Source: Bacillus massiliigorillae (GTDB lineage: Bacteria; Bacillota; Bacilli; Bacillales; DSM-1321). From it: DNA of 64,000 nucleotides. Location of the stretch: positions 283,642 through 347,641 of the forward strand of contig NZ_HG428741.1 of the NCBI RefSeq assembly GCF_000380245.2, given 5' to 3'. The notes below the pieces were generated by a model. The model searched no databases. It saw nothing but the letters and a program-made list of their open reading frames with translations, and was not told the DNA's origin. The position numbers and the translations under genes are program-made. Positions 18,338 through 26,871 of the stretch are shown piece by piece (position 1 is the stretch's first letter; the number at the start of each line of letters is the position of its first letter).

Positions 18338-20455
18338 TTGACGAATCAAGATCAATCGTGTTTACGATTTTCTTTAGAAGAATCAATTTGGTTTCGTAAG
18401 GGGCAGGAAGTTAGTGAATTATTTTCCCTTTCTATAGAGCCGAAAGTTTCTGTTACGGAAAGAAATCAATATGTAGTTATTGAAGGATCACTCTTAGTAA
18501 CTGGGGAGTATCAAGGGGTTAATGATAATCAAGAATGGGAAAGCGAAAATAATTATAATCAATTAATGCATCAAAGATATATTCAAAATGTAATACGTCG
18601 AGAAGATAATGGGATTTTTTTATTTCATCATACTTTTCCTGTTGATATAAGTATCCCAACAAATCGAGTGGTTGATCGTAGTGCCATAGAAGTGGATATT
18701 TCTTCTTTTGATTATAATATGCCTGAGAACAGCTGCATTAAACTTATGGCCGAGTTAATTATTACGGGTATTTATGATGGAGACCAGTTGCAATATACAT
18801 CAGATGAGTATGTGCCTAGTGATGAACGTGAAGAGTATTATGAATATCCACTTGAGGAATCGGTTACGTATATTCAAAGTGAGAGTAGCTATGTTCAGGC
18901 TCCAGAAAAATATGAAGAATCCTTAACTTTGCAAGAGGAAAGTTACTATGAGCAGGAATCAATCCAAAGACAAGCAGAAAGTACTATTGAAGATGGAATA
19001 ATGAATCAGTATGGACAGTATAGTGAAATAGAATCGATGATGCAGCCAGAGAGTAATATGAATAATGAATCGCTACATTATCAACGATATAGTGAGACAG
19101 AATCGATGATGCAGCCAGAGAGTAATATGAATAATGAATCGCTACATTATCAACGATATAGTGAGACAGAATCGATGATGCAGCCAGAGAGTAATGTGAA
19201 TAATGAATCATTCCATTTTCAACAATATAGTGAAGCAGAATCGATGATGCAGCCAGAGAGTAATATGAATAATGAATCATTCCATTATCAACGATATAGT
19301 GAGGCAGAATCAATGCTACAGCCAGAAAGTAATATGAATAACGAATCGTTGACTGATGAATATGAAAGATATAGTGAAGTGGAATCTCAAATGAAGCAGT
19401 CGGAAAGCTATGTGGATAATGAATCAATTGCATCAATTGAAAGAAATAGCGAATTAGAAAACGATGAGAATAATGAATCTTTGTCTATTCCACTTGGGCG
19501 GTACAATGATGACGAATCTCAAACACTAGATGAAGAGAGTAATGTAGAAAATGATTCTTTTTACACAAATCTTTATAGTAATCGGGAATCGGAATCTTTA
19601 CAACACGAGAGTTATGACGAAGCCGAAGCTGTGACTGAAGATTTGGAAAGAAATGAAGAAGCTGAAAGTTATGTTGAACTGGAATCTGTTTCATTACAAG
19701 CGGAAAAATCACTTGAATCATTTGAAGCTTCTGCTTATGCCATTCCGAAAGAAGAATCGTCACAATACCAAGATGTTCAATTGAGAGCTCAAAATACAAC
19801 GTTAGAAAATAAACCTTTACATTTTCAATCTAGTTTTACTATTCCAATGCCAATTTTTACACCTCCAGAAATTCCAAGCTATCCAAAACAACCAGTAGTT
19901 AACGCAAGAGAAGAAGAGGTTAATCAACCTGATGATATTACAACAATTAAAAATGATTTGATGGAGGAAAGTTCGTATCAAACGGTAAATATCGGTCTAG
20001 AAGAAGTGGAGGCGAGTGTAAGAAATGATTCCTCAAGGGAAGAGCAACATTATGAAGAGAGCTCAATTAAAGAAGAAGTATTAAATTCAATAGTAAGGAA
20101 TGAGCAGGAATCTTTGCAAGTAGAGCAAGCAAATAAACGGCGTGTTGAAGAAAGCATTCAAACGAATATTAATAAACGCCCTATTTATAAAGTGGAAGAT
20201 CAGGAAGTAACAACTCAAAAGGCTGAAACAGGCAAGCTATCAGTTAGTTTAACAGATTTCTTTGCAAAGAAAGAAACCAAAACACAAACTCGGTTAAAAG
20301 TTTGTATAGTTCAAAGTGGTGAAAGTTTATCAGATTTAGCGAGTCGTTATGATATTAGTAAACAAGAGATTATTGCATACAATCATTTAGAAGATGAAAG
20401 TGAAGTGGAAGGTGGGAAAGTATTATATATTCCTCAAAAGGCCATTCATAAATAA
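18338..20455 (+). CDS. spoVID: SpoVID, spore coat encasement protein with C-terminal LysM
   Basis: Spore coat morphogenetic protein needed for the coat to encircle the forespore. The N-terminal region (about residues 1-160, with CLRFSLEESIWFRKGQEV) is the conserved SpoVID domain. A LysM domain occupies about 654-702 (VQSGESLSDLASRYDIS) and would bind peptidoglycan or a coat partner such as SafA. The middle is very acidic and contains five tandem 23-residue repeats. At 705 residues it is longer than B. subtilis SpoVID (575), mostly because of this middle region. The start is TTG 18338 behind GAGGAGGA. It is paired with ysxE as in other Bacillus. Confidence 0.93.
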   Translation: MTNQDQSCLRFSLEESIWFRKGQEVSELFSLSIEPKVSVTERNQYVVIEGSLLVTGEYQGVNDNQEWESENNYNQLMHQRYIQNVIRREDNGIFLFHHTFPVDISIPTNRVVDRSAIEVDISSFDYNMPENSCIKLMAELIITGIYDGDQLQYTSDEYVPSDEREEYYEYPLEESVTYIQSESSYVQAPEKYEESLTLQEESYYEQESIQRQAESTIEDGIMNQYGQYSEIESMMQPESNMNNESLHYQRYSETESMMQPESNMNNESLHYQRYSETESMMQPESNVNNESFHFQQYSEAESMMQPESNMNNESFHYQRYSEAESMLQPESNMNNESLTDEYERYSEVESQMKQSESYVDNESIASIERNSELENDENNESLSIPLGRYNDDESQTLDEESNVENDSFYTNLYSNRESESLQHESYDEAEAVTEDLERNEEAESYVELESVSLQAEKSLESFEASAYAIPKEESSQYQDVQLRAQNTTLENKPLHFQSSFTIPMPIFTPPEIPSYPKQPVVNAREEEVNQPDDITTIKNDLMEESSYQTVNIGLEEVEASVRNDSSREEQHYEESSIKEEVLNSIVRNEQESLQVEQANKRRVEESIQTNINKRPIYKVEDQEVTTQKAETGKLSVSLTDFFAKKETKTQTRLKVCIVQSGESLSDLASRYDISKQEIIAYNHLEDESEVEGGKVLYIPQKAIHK
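19019..19363 (+). repeat. Five tandem 69-bp repeats inside spoVID
   Basis: The units begin at 19019, 19088, 19157, 19226 and 19295. Each encodes a 23-residue unit with the core ESMMQPESNMNNES. Units 1-3 are nearly identical in DNA, and the later ones drift. The period is a multiple of three, so gain or loss of units keeps the frame. Confidence 0.95.
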
Positions 20456-20487
20456 GAAATGACGCCTGCGAAAGTGAGTGAATACAG

Positions 20488-21537
20488 GTGGAGAGAAGCG
20501 AAAATATATCAAGAGAGGTTGAGGATGTAAGTAAGCATTATATGCTTCAAGTCCAATATTCGGAAACATTCGGGCGTATTCATAAAGTATATACTAATCA
20601 AGGAGTGTACGCTTTAAAAAGCATTGCTCCGGAACATAGTATGGATTTCATTAGGCATGTACAACGGTTGTATCAAAGAGGATACAACCGTGTTGTGCCT
20701 ATTTATACAACTAGTGACGGTCGGTATGGAGTTTTATACAATAATAGGCTGTATTACCTAATGCCGTGGCTTGCGAATGATGAAAGCGGTGAGCGTAATG
20801 AGAAACATAAACAAATGTTTCGTGAGTTAGCTCGAATACACACGCTTACAGTAAAAGGCCTTCCCATAGAAAAAGAAGAGCGTGAAAGTCATTTTGAGAA
20901 AACAAAGGATATGTGGAAGAAACAGCAGCAATTTTTAGAAGAATACATCGGTCAATGTGAAAAAAAATGGTATATGTCTCCTTTTGAGTTGATGTTTTGC
21001 TCTTTTTATTATGATGTGACACAGGCTCTTTCTTTTTCTGTTCGTAAACTGGAGGAATGGTACGAGAAAACAAAAGATGATGAGAAAGTCAGGACTGTTG
21101 TAGTTCATGGGAAAGTGAGTATAAAACACTTCTTACTGAATGAACGAGGTGCAGGCTATTTCATTAACTTTGAAAATTCAAAGCCATTACCTCAGCATTT
21201 TGATTTGCTACCCTTTTTTGTGAGATATTGTAATACGTTCCCGATTCGGTGTGATGAATGTGTGGAATGGCTATATCATTATAATAAGTATTTTGCCTTG
21301 CAGGAAGAAGAAATTATGCTCTTTACTAGTTACATCGCTTATCCATTGAGTTTTATTCAAACGATTGAAGCGTATCACTCTCGGAAGAATGATGATGCCA
21401 AAACAGAACTGAAATATGTGAAGGAATTACAAAAAAGTTATTGGCAGTTAAAAAATATTGAATACTTTGTTATGAAAATTGAAGAAATAGAAGGACAGAA
21501 GAGAGCGGCTAAGCAAGCGGCAGAACAAGGGAATTAA
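20488..21537 (+). CDS. ysxE: YsxE, CotS-like spore coat kinase-fold protein
   Basis: 349-residue protein of the aminoglycoside-phosphotransferase/CotS fold. The N-lobe includes YALKSIAP, and a degenerate catalytic loop is at VVHGKVSIKHFLLNE, where canonical HGD becomes HGK. Family members are coat components whose localisation depends on SpoVID. GTG 20488 is used here; its ribosome binding site is weak and ATG 20542 (MLQVQYSETFG) is an alternative start. The location directly after spoVID agrees with B. subtilis. Confidence 0.88.
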   Translation: MERSENISREVEDVSKHYMLQVQYSETFGRIHKVYTNQGVYALKSIAPEHSMDFIRHVQRLYQRGYNRVVPIYTTSDGRYGVLYNNRLYYLMPWLANDESGERNEKHKQMFRELARIHTLTVKGLPIEKEERESHFEKTKDMWKKQQQFLEEYIGQCEKKWYMSPFELMFCSFYYDVTQALSFSVRKLEEWYEKTKDDEKVRTVVVHGKVSIKHFLLNERGAGYFINFENSKPLPQHFDLLPFFVRYCNTFPIRCDECVEWLYHYNKYFALQEEEIMLFTSYIAYPLSFIQTIEAYHSRKNDDAKTELKYVKELQKSYWQLKNIEYFVMKIEEIEGQKRAAKQAAEQGN

Positions 21538-21552
21538 TATACTAATGCCCTG

Positions 21553-21579
21553 CACCTGAAAACTTTTCAGGTGTTTTTT
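21553..21579 (+). terminator. Intrinsic terminator of spoVID-ysxE
   Basis: A perfect stem CACCTGAAAA/TTTTCAGGTG with a one-base loop is followed by TTTTTT. Confidence 0.92.
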
Positions 21580-21610
21580 GCTTTTGTTTAGAATTTTCTT
21601 TATAATTTTA

Positions 21611-21818
21611 ATGGAAGAAAAAGTGATTAAGGTAAATCTTAGACGGATGATACCAATACTTTTAATTCTTATTGCTATTGAATTTTCTAATATTGTAGTG
21701 GGTCTTTTTACTAATACTCATCTTGGATATAGACAGTATCTCTTTTAATGATATGTCTTTTGAAAAAGTATTTGAAGAAGCGGATCGGGCTTTATATAAA
21801 GCGAAAGCAAATGGCTGA
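21611..21818 (+). pseudogene. Relic of a membrane GGDEF (diguanylate cyclase) gene
   Basis: Two fragments of one gene type are fused by a deletion. 21611-21748 codes for 45 residues starting MEEKVIKVNLRRMIP, with a membrane helix, then stops. A second frame from 21735 to 21818 reads SISFNDMSFEKVFEEADRAL and ends YKAKANG-stop, which is the typical C-terminal end of a GGDEF domain. The several hundred codons between are missing, and the two pieces are out of frame. It is a dead gene. Confidence 0.75.
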
Positions 21819-21867
21819 AACTGTATCGCAATTAATAATTAAATATATAAATAAAGTTATGAATTGA

Positions 21868-21916
21868 AAAGAGGCATCTTGAAAGTGATTGAAAATCGCT
21901 TTTCAGACGCCTCTTT
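21868..21916. terminator. Hairpin between the GGDEF relic and the small membrane gene
   Basis: A long imperfect stem starts AAAGAGGC and closes GCCTCTTT, and can act in both directions. It is related to the terminators at 6585 and 53588. Confidence 0.8.
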
Positions 21917-21921
21917 CATTA

Positions 21922-22113
21922 TTAGAACACATTATAACGCATACTCACCGCGGCACATACAAGAAGAACTAATAATAATACATCGAATGTGGTAGGAAAG
22001 AAAAAAGTACGGATGGCTTGGAAAATACAAATGGGAATGATAAATTGGTTGCACACGTTGCGAATATTTCTTAACCAAGGAGGCATGTTATACGGGCTAT
22101 ATCTTCTTTTCAT
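21922..22113 (-). CDS. Small conserved membrane protein
   Basis: 63 residues beginning MKRRYSPYNMPPWLR, with one or two hydrophobic segments (about 20-38 and 45-60). ATG at 22113 is preceded by GGAGAG on the minus strand. The frame remains open further upstream, but those codons would lie in the valS leader and lack a ribosome binding site. The basic-aromatic N-terminus followed by helices suggests an inner-membrane protein with its N-terminus inside. Function unknown. Confidence 0.65.
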   Translation of the reverse strand: MKRRYSPYNMPPWLRNIRNVCNQFIIPICIFQAIRTFFFPTTFDVLLLVLLVCAAVSMRYNVF

Positions 22114-22240
22114 ATTTCCGACTCTCCTATATATGGGCATTTGAATTATATAGGTTATTGTATGTAGCATATGAAAAAAATGTGAAAGGGTAACATGTAA
22201 GCTGTGAGTTGTATAAAATATAGAAATAGGTCAAGAATGA

Positions 22241-22270
22241 TTGACGAAAGAACACTTTTTTCTGTACTAT
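22241..22270 (+). promoter_or_regulatory. valS promoter
   Basis: TTGACG (22241-22246), an 18-bp spacer and TACTAT (22265-22270) lie immediately upstream of the T-box leader. Confidence 0.6.
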
Positions 22271-22271
22271 A

Positions 22272-22541
22272 GTAAATAATAAAATAATAGAAATTGCTAT
22301 GATTGGGAGTAGTACGTTTGAAATCTGCTTTAAGAGAGAAAAGCCAGTTGCTGAGAGGCTTTTTAAGTAAGAGCAAACTGAAGTAGCCCAGGAGCTGCTT
22401 TTATGAAATAGTAGTAGTAAAAGCCGGTGTAGAGCCGTTATAATTTTTAAGCGCCAATTAAGTGTACATAGATTAATTGGAATAAAGGTGGTACCGCGAA
22501 TCAACTCTCTTCGTCCTTTTTTAAGGAAGAGAGTTTTTTTA
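22272..22541 (+). promoter_or_regulatory. Valine T-box riboswitch
   Basis: The valS leader has T-box landmarks in order. AAGAGAG and GCTGAGAGG lie in the stem I region. A candidate specifier GTA (Val) is at 22383-22385, in the context GAA-GTA-GCC. The T-box core GGTGGTACCGCG is at 22487-22498. The final terminator is AACTCTCTTC pairing with GAAGAGAGTT, followed by T7. Uncharged tRNA-Val would stabilise the antiterminator and let valS be transcribed. Confidence 0.93.
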
Positions 22542-22662
22542 TGTTTTACTTTAATAAAGTTTTACTTTTTTAAGGATTAAAGTATAAGAAAAACATCGAC
22601 TTTCGCCATTGTGGGAGATAAGTCGTGTTTTTCTAAAAATGAATGATCAGGAGGAAGACATA

Positions 22663-25311
22663 ATGGAAAACAATCAAACATCAATGCCGACGAAGTATGA
22701 TCCACAAACGATTGAAAAAGGTCGTTATGACTGGTGGGTAAAGGGTGGCTTCTTTAAAGCAGAAAGCGATGAAACAAAAGCACCATATACAATCGTAATT
22801 CCACCACCAAACGTTACAGGTAAACTTCACTTAGGTCATGCTTGGGATACAACCCTGCAAGATATTTTAACTCGTATGAAAAGAATGCAAGGATACGACG
22901 TACTTTGGTTACCGGGTATGGACCATGCAGGTATTGCTACTCAGGCAAAGGTTGAAGAAAAGCTTCGTAATGATGGTGTTAGTCGCTATGACCTTGGTCG
23001 TGAGAAGTTTGTTGAAGAAACGTGGAGTTGGAAAGAAGAATACGCTGGTCACATTCGTGAGCAATGGGCGAAAATGGGTCTTGGCCTAGATTATTCTCGT
23101 GAACGTTTCACACTTGATGAAGGTTTATCAAAAGCAGTAAACGAAGTATTCGTTTCTTTATATAAGAAAGGCTTAATCTATCGTGGGGAATATATCATCA
23201 ACTGGGATCCTTCTACGAAAACAGCTCTTTCTGATATCGAAGTAATTTACAAAGATGTTCAAGGTGCATTCTATCACATGAAGTACCCATTGGCTGATGG
23301 TTCTGGTCACATTGAAATTGCGACAACTCGTCCAGAAACAATGCTAGGTGACTCAGGTGTGGCTGTTCACCCAGAAGATGAGCGCTATAAGCATTTAATT
23401 GGTAAAACAGTTATCCTTCCAATCGTAGGTCGCGAGATTCCAATCGTTGCTGATGATTATGTAGATATGGAATTTGGTACTGGTGTAGTTAAGATGACTC
23501 CTGCACATGACCCTAACGACTTTGAAGTAGGTAACCGTCATAACTTAGAACGTATTCTTGTTATGAATGAAGATGGAACAATGAATGCGAAAGCTGGTAA
23601 ATACGAAGGTATGGATCGCTTCGAATGCCGTAAGCAAATCATTAAAGATCTTCAAGAGCTAGATGTTCTTTTCAAAATTGAAGAGCATATGCATTCTGTG
23701 GGTCACTCTGAGCGTAGTGGAGCAGTAGTTGAACCATATCTTTCTACTCAATGGTTCGTTAAAATGCAACCACTTGCTGACGAAGCAATCGCTCTTCAAC
23801 AAAAAGAAGAAGAGAAAGTAAACTTCGTACCAGAGCGTTTCGAGAAAACTTATTTACGTTGGATGGAAAATATCCGCGACTGGTGTATTTCTCGTCAATT
23901 ATGGTGGGGACACCGTATTCCAGCTTGGTACCACAATGAAACAGGTGAAGTATATGTAGGTACAGAAGCACCAGAAGATGCTGAGAATTGGACGCAAGAT
24001 AATGATGTTCTTGATACTTGGTTCTCTTCTGCATTATGGCCTTTCTCTACAATGGGCTGGCCTGATACAGATACAGCAGATTTCAAACGTTATTATCCAA
24101 CAGCTGCACTTGTAACTGGATACGATATCATTTTCTTCTGGGTATCACGTATGATTTTCCAAGGAATTGAGTTTACAGGAACTCGTCCATTCGAAGATGT
24201 ATTAATTCATGGTCTTGTTCGTGATAGCGAAGGTCGTAAAATGAGTAAATCACTTGGTAACGGTGTTGATCCAATGGATGTTATCGACAAATACGGTTGT
24301 GACTCATTACGTTACTTCTTATCAACAGGAAGCTCACCAGGTCAAGATTTACGTTTCTCTATTGAGAAAGTAGAAAGCATCTGGAACTTCGCTAACAAGA
24401 TTTGGAATGCTTCTCGTTTCGCATTAATGAACATGGACGGCATGACATATGATGAAATCGATTTAACTGGTAAAAAATCAGTAGCAGACAAATGGATTCT
24501 TACTCGCTTAAACGAAACAATTGAGACAGTGACTCGTTTAGCAGATAAATATGAATTCGGTGAAGTAGGTCGTGTGCTTTATAACTTCATCTGGGATGAT
24601 TTCTGTGACTGGTACATCGAAATGGCGAAACTTCCACTATACGGTGAAGATGAAGAAGCGAAGAAAACAACTCGTTCAATCTTAGCTTACGTATTGGATA
24701 ACACAATGAGATTGTTACATCCATTCATGCCATTCATCACTGAAGAAATTTGGCAAAACCTACCTCACAAAGGGGAAACAATTGTAACTGCAGCTTGGCC
24801 AACAGTGAACGAAGACTTAACTAATACAAAAGCGGCTGAAGATATGAAGCTATTGGTGGAAATCATTCGCTCTGTACGTAATATCCGTGCGGAAGTAAAT
24901 ACACCACTAAGCAAAAAAATCAACTTAATTTTAAAAGCAAAAGACGAAACAATTGCTCAAAGTCTGAAAGATAACAGTGGCTACATCGAACGTTTCTGTA
25001 ATCCTGAAGTATTAACAATCGGTACAGATGTAGAAGAGCCAAGTCAAGCAATGACAGCTGTTGTGACAGGTGTTGAAGTAGTTCTTCCTCTTCTTGGTTT
25101 AATTAATGTAGAAGAAGAAGTGAAACGTCTTGAGAAAGAGCTTGATAAGTTGAATAAAGAAGTAGAACGTGTTCAAAAGAAATTAAGTAATGAAGGCTTT
25201 GTTAAGAAAGCACCTGAGAAGGTAATTGAAGAAGAACGTGCGAAAGAAAAAGATTACAGTGAAAAACGTGATGCAGTAATTCGTCGTATTCAAGAATTAC
25301 AAAACATTTAA
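22663..25311 (+). CDS. valS: Valyl-tRNA synthetase
   Basis: Class Ia synthetase that charges tRNA-Val and edits mischarged threonine. HLGHA (the HIGH motif) is near residue 57 and KMSKS is present in the Rossmann domain. The CP1 editing domain contains TTRPETMLGD. A C-terminal coiled coil (about 815-880) binds tRNA. The 882 residues match the family (880 in B. subtilis). ATG 22663 follows AGGAGG; the frame is open from 22609 but this is leader RNA. Controlled by the T-box upstream. Confidence 0.98.
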   Translation: MENNQTSMPTKYDPQTIEKGRYDWWVKGGFFKAESDETKAPYTIVIPPPNVTGKLHLGHAWDTTLQDILTRMKRMQGYDVLWLPGMDHAGIATQAKVEEKLRNDGVSRYDLGREKFVEETWSWKEEYAGHIREQWAKMGLGLDYSRERFTLDEGLSKAVNEVFVSLYKKGLIYRGEYIINWDPSTKTALSDIEVIYKDVQGAFYHMKYPLADGSGHIEIATTRPETMLGDSGVAVHPEDERYKHLIGKTVILPIVGREIPIVADDYVDMEFGTGVVKMTPAHDPNDFEVGNRHNLERILVMNEDGTMNAKAGKYEGMDRFECRKQIIKDLQELDVLFKIEEHMHSVGHSERSGAVVEPYLSTQWFVKMQPLADEAIALQQKEEEKVNFVPERFEKTYLRWMENIRDWCISRQLWWGHRIPAWYHNETGEVYVGTEAPEDAENWTQDNDVLDTWFSSALWPFSTMGWPDTDTADFKRYYPTAALVTGYDIIFFWVSRMIFQGIEFTGTRPFEDVLIHGLVRDSEGRKMSKSLGNGVDPMDVIDKYGCDSLRYFLSTGSSPGQDLRFSIEKVESIWNFANKIWNASRFALMNMDGMTYDEIDLTGKKSVADKWILTRLNETIETVTRLADKYEFGEVGRVLYNFIWDDFCDWYIEMAKLPLYGEDEEAKKTTRSILAYVLDNTMRLLHPFMPFITEEIWQNLPHKGETIVTAAWPTVNEDLTNTKAAEDMKLLVEIIRSVRNIRAEVNTPLSKKINLILKAKDETIAQSLKDNSGYIERFCNPEVLTIGTDVEEPSQAMTAVVTGVEVVLPLLGLINVEEEVKRLEKELDKLNKEVERVQKKLSNEGFVKKAPEKVIEEERAKEKDYSEKRDAVIRRIQELQNI

Positions 25312-25316
25312 GAAGG

Positions 25317-25366
25317 AAAAAAAGCATTCAATAGTCTGCCTTGGCAGCTCAATTGAATGCTTTTTC
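25317..25366 (+). terminator. Intrinsic terminator of valS
   Basis: AAAAAGCATTCAAT pairs with ATTGAATGCTTTTT around an inner small hairpin (CTGCC/GGCAG). Confidence 0.92.
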
Positions 25367-25509
25367 CTATTGAATTTGTTATGGTAATTGCATGTCTCTC
25401 TAAAGATAGTGAGACAATGTTAAAAGGTATAAAATGTTATAGTAGTAAGATGAATAAACCTTACTTTTTCATTAAATACAATATATGTTTCTAAAAAAGG
25501 GGAAAGATT

Positions 25510-26826
25510 ATGCTGCAAAAAATAGATGATTTATATGATTATCTTGCTAAGCGGGAACAACGCTTTGGGATGAATTTCGGTTTAGAAAGAATGGAAGAAA
25601 TGTTAAAAGGGTTAGATGTTAAGCATCAGCAATTAAAATTTGTTCACTTGGCTGGAACGAATGGAAAGGGATCGACTCTTCATTATTTAAAGAATATTTT
25701 AGCGGCTGGTGGGTATCGTGTAGCAACATTTACTTCTCCCCACATTGAAAGTGTAACAGAAAGAATCATGATTAATGATGAACGTATTTCTGAACAGGAT
25801 TTTTTAAGATTATTTAATCGAGTAATGGGGTATATAGAAAGTCTTGAAAAGAAAGATATTTTTCCAACCCAGTTTGAAATCTTAACAATTATTGCACTTA
25901 TGTATTTTGAAGAGCAAAAGCCGGATTTAGTTTTAATGGAAACAGGGCTTGGAGGTCGACTTGACTCAACTAACGTCATTACTTCATTAATTTCCATTAT
26001 TACAAGTATTTCGAAAGACCATACTAATATATTAGGAGATAGTATTAGTGGTATAGCATTTGAAAAAGCAGGAATTATAAAAGAAAACTCTTATGTCATT
26101 ACAGGAGTCACCGATGAAGAAGCATTGACTGTTATTCAGAATAAGGCTCAAGAAAAACATTGTGTATTATACGAGTTGGACAACCATATTCACTTAGAGC
26201 ATCTTTTGTCTACGGATGGTGGCGAAGAGTTTTCTTATTCTTTTCAAAATCACACTTTTGAAAAATGGATGATTCCTATGTTAGGTAAACATCAAATTCA
26301 AAATGCATCATTAGCAATCACAGCGGCAATATTATTAAATGAAAAATGTGGTTTCCAACTGAAAGATGAGCATATTCAGGGTGGCTTAATGCAATCTAAA
26401 TGGAAAGGTCGTTTAGAAACAGTAAGTACTAAGCCGCATATTATTGTTGATGGCTCACATAATGAAGCAGGAATTAGAGCTTTAATTGAGACATTACAAG
26501 AGCGATATAGTCACAAAAAAATTATATTTGTAACGGCTGCTTTAGCAGATAAAGATGTATCATCTATGATGGGAATGCTTGAACAAGTAGCTCATCATAT
26601 TATTTGCACCCAGTTTACTATGGATCGTGCGTTAGAAGCGGAGAAGTTAGTGTTATCTTGTAAGCATACACCATCCAGTTATTTCGAGTCATGGGAAGAA
26701 GCTATTGATAAGGGAATTCAAATGATGGATGAGAATACATTACTAGTTGTAACAGGCTCTCTGTATTTCTTGTATTATGTAAGACCGTATTTTTTAGAGA
26801 AAAATCAAACAGAATTATTATCTTAA
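25510..26826 (+). CDS. folC: Folylpolyglutamate synthase / dihydrofolate synthase
   Basis: ATP-dependent Mur-ligase-fold enzyme that adds glutamates to folate. It has the P-loop GTNGKGST near residue 46, the SPH motif in FTSPHIESV, and a C-terminal domain with DGSHNEAG. 438 residues; the ATG follows AAAAGGGGA. In B. subtilis folC is directly followed by comC; here a diguanylate cyclase and the pilus locus lie in between. Confidence 0.96.
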   Translation: MLQKIDDLYDYLAKREQRFGMNFGLERMEEMLKGLDVKHQQLKFVHLAGTNGKGSTLHYLKNILAAGGYRVATFTSPHIESVTERIMINDERISEQDFLRLFNRVMGYIESLEKKDIFPTQFEILTIIALMYFEEQKPDLVLMETGLGGRLDSTNVITSLISIITSISKDHTNILGDSISGIAFEKAGIIKENSYVITGVTDEEALTVIQNKAQEKHCVLYELDNHIHLEHLLSTDGGEEFSYSFQNHTFEKWMIPMLGKHQIQNASLAITAAILLNEKCGFQLKDEHIQGGLMQSKWKGRLETVSTKPHIIVDGSHNEAGIRALIETLQERYSHKKIIFVTAALADKDVSSMMGMLEQVAHHIICTQFTMDRALEAEKLVLSCKHTPSSYFESWEEAIDKGIQMMDENTLLVVTGSLYFLYYVRPYFLEKNQTELLS

Positions 26827-26871
26827 AATGAGTAACATGCATCATTGTTAAAGGCAAGGAGTGAAGTGAAG

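Noticed and set aside
19019..19363. CRISPR array
   Set aside because: The repeats are contiguous 69-bp units without spacers, and lie in frame within spoVID.
18984..19436. Minus-strand 150-residue ORF
   Set aside because: It is the antisense of the spoVID repeats, open only because of their biased codons.
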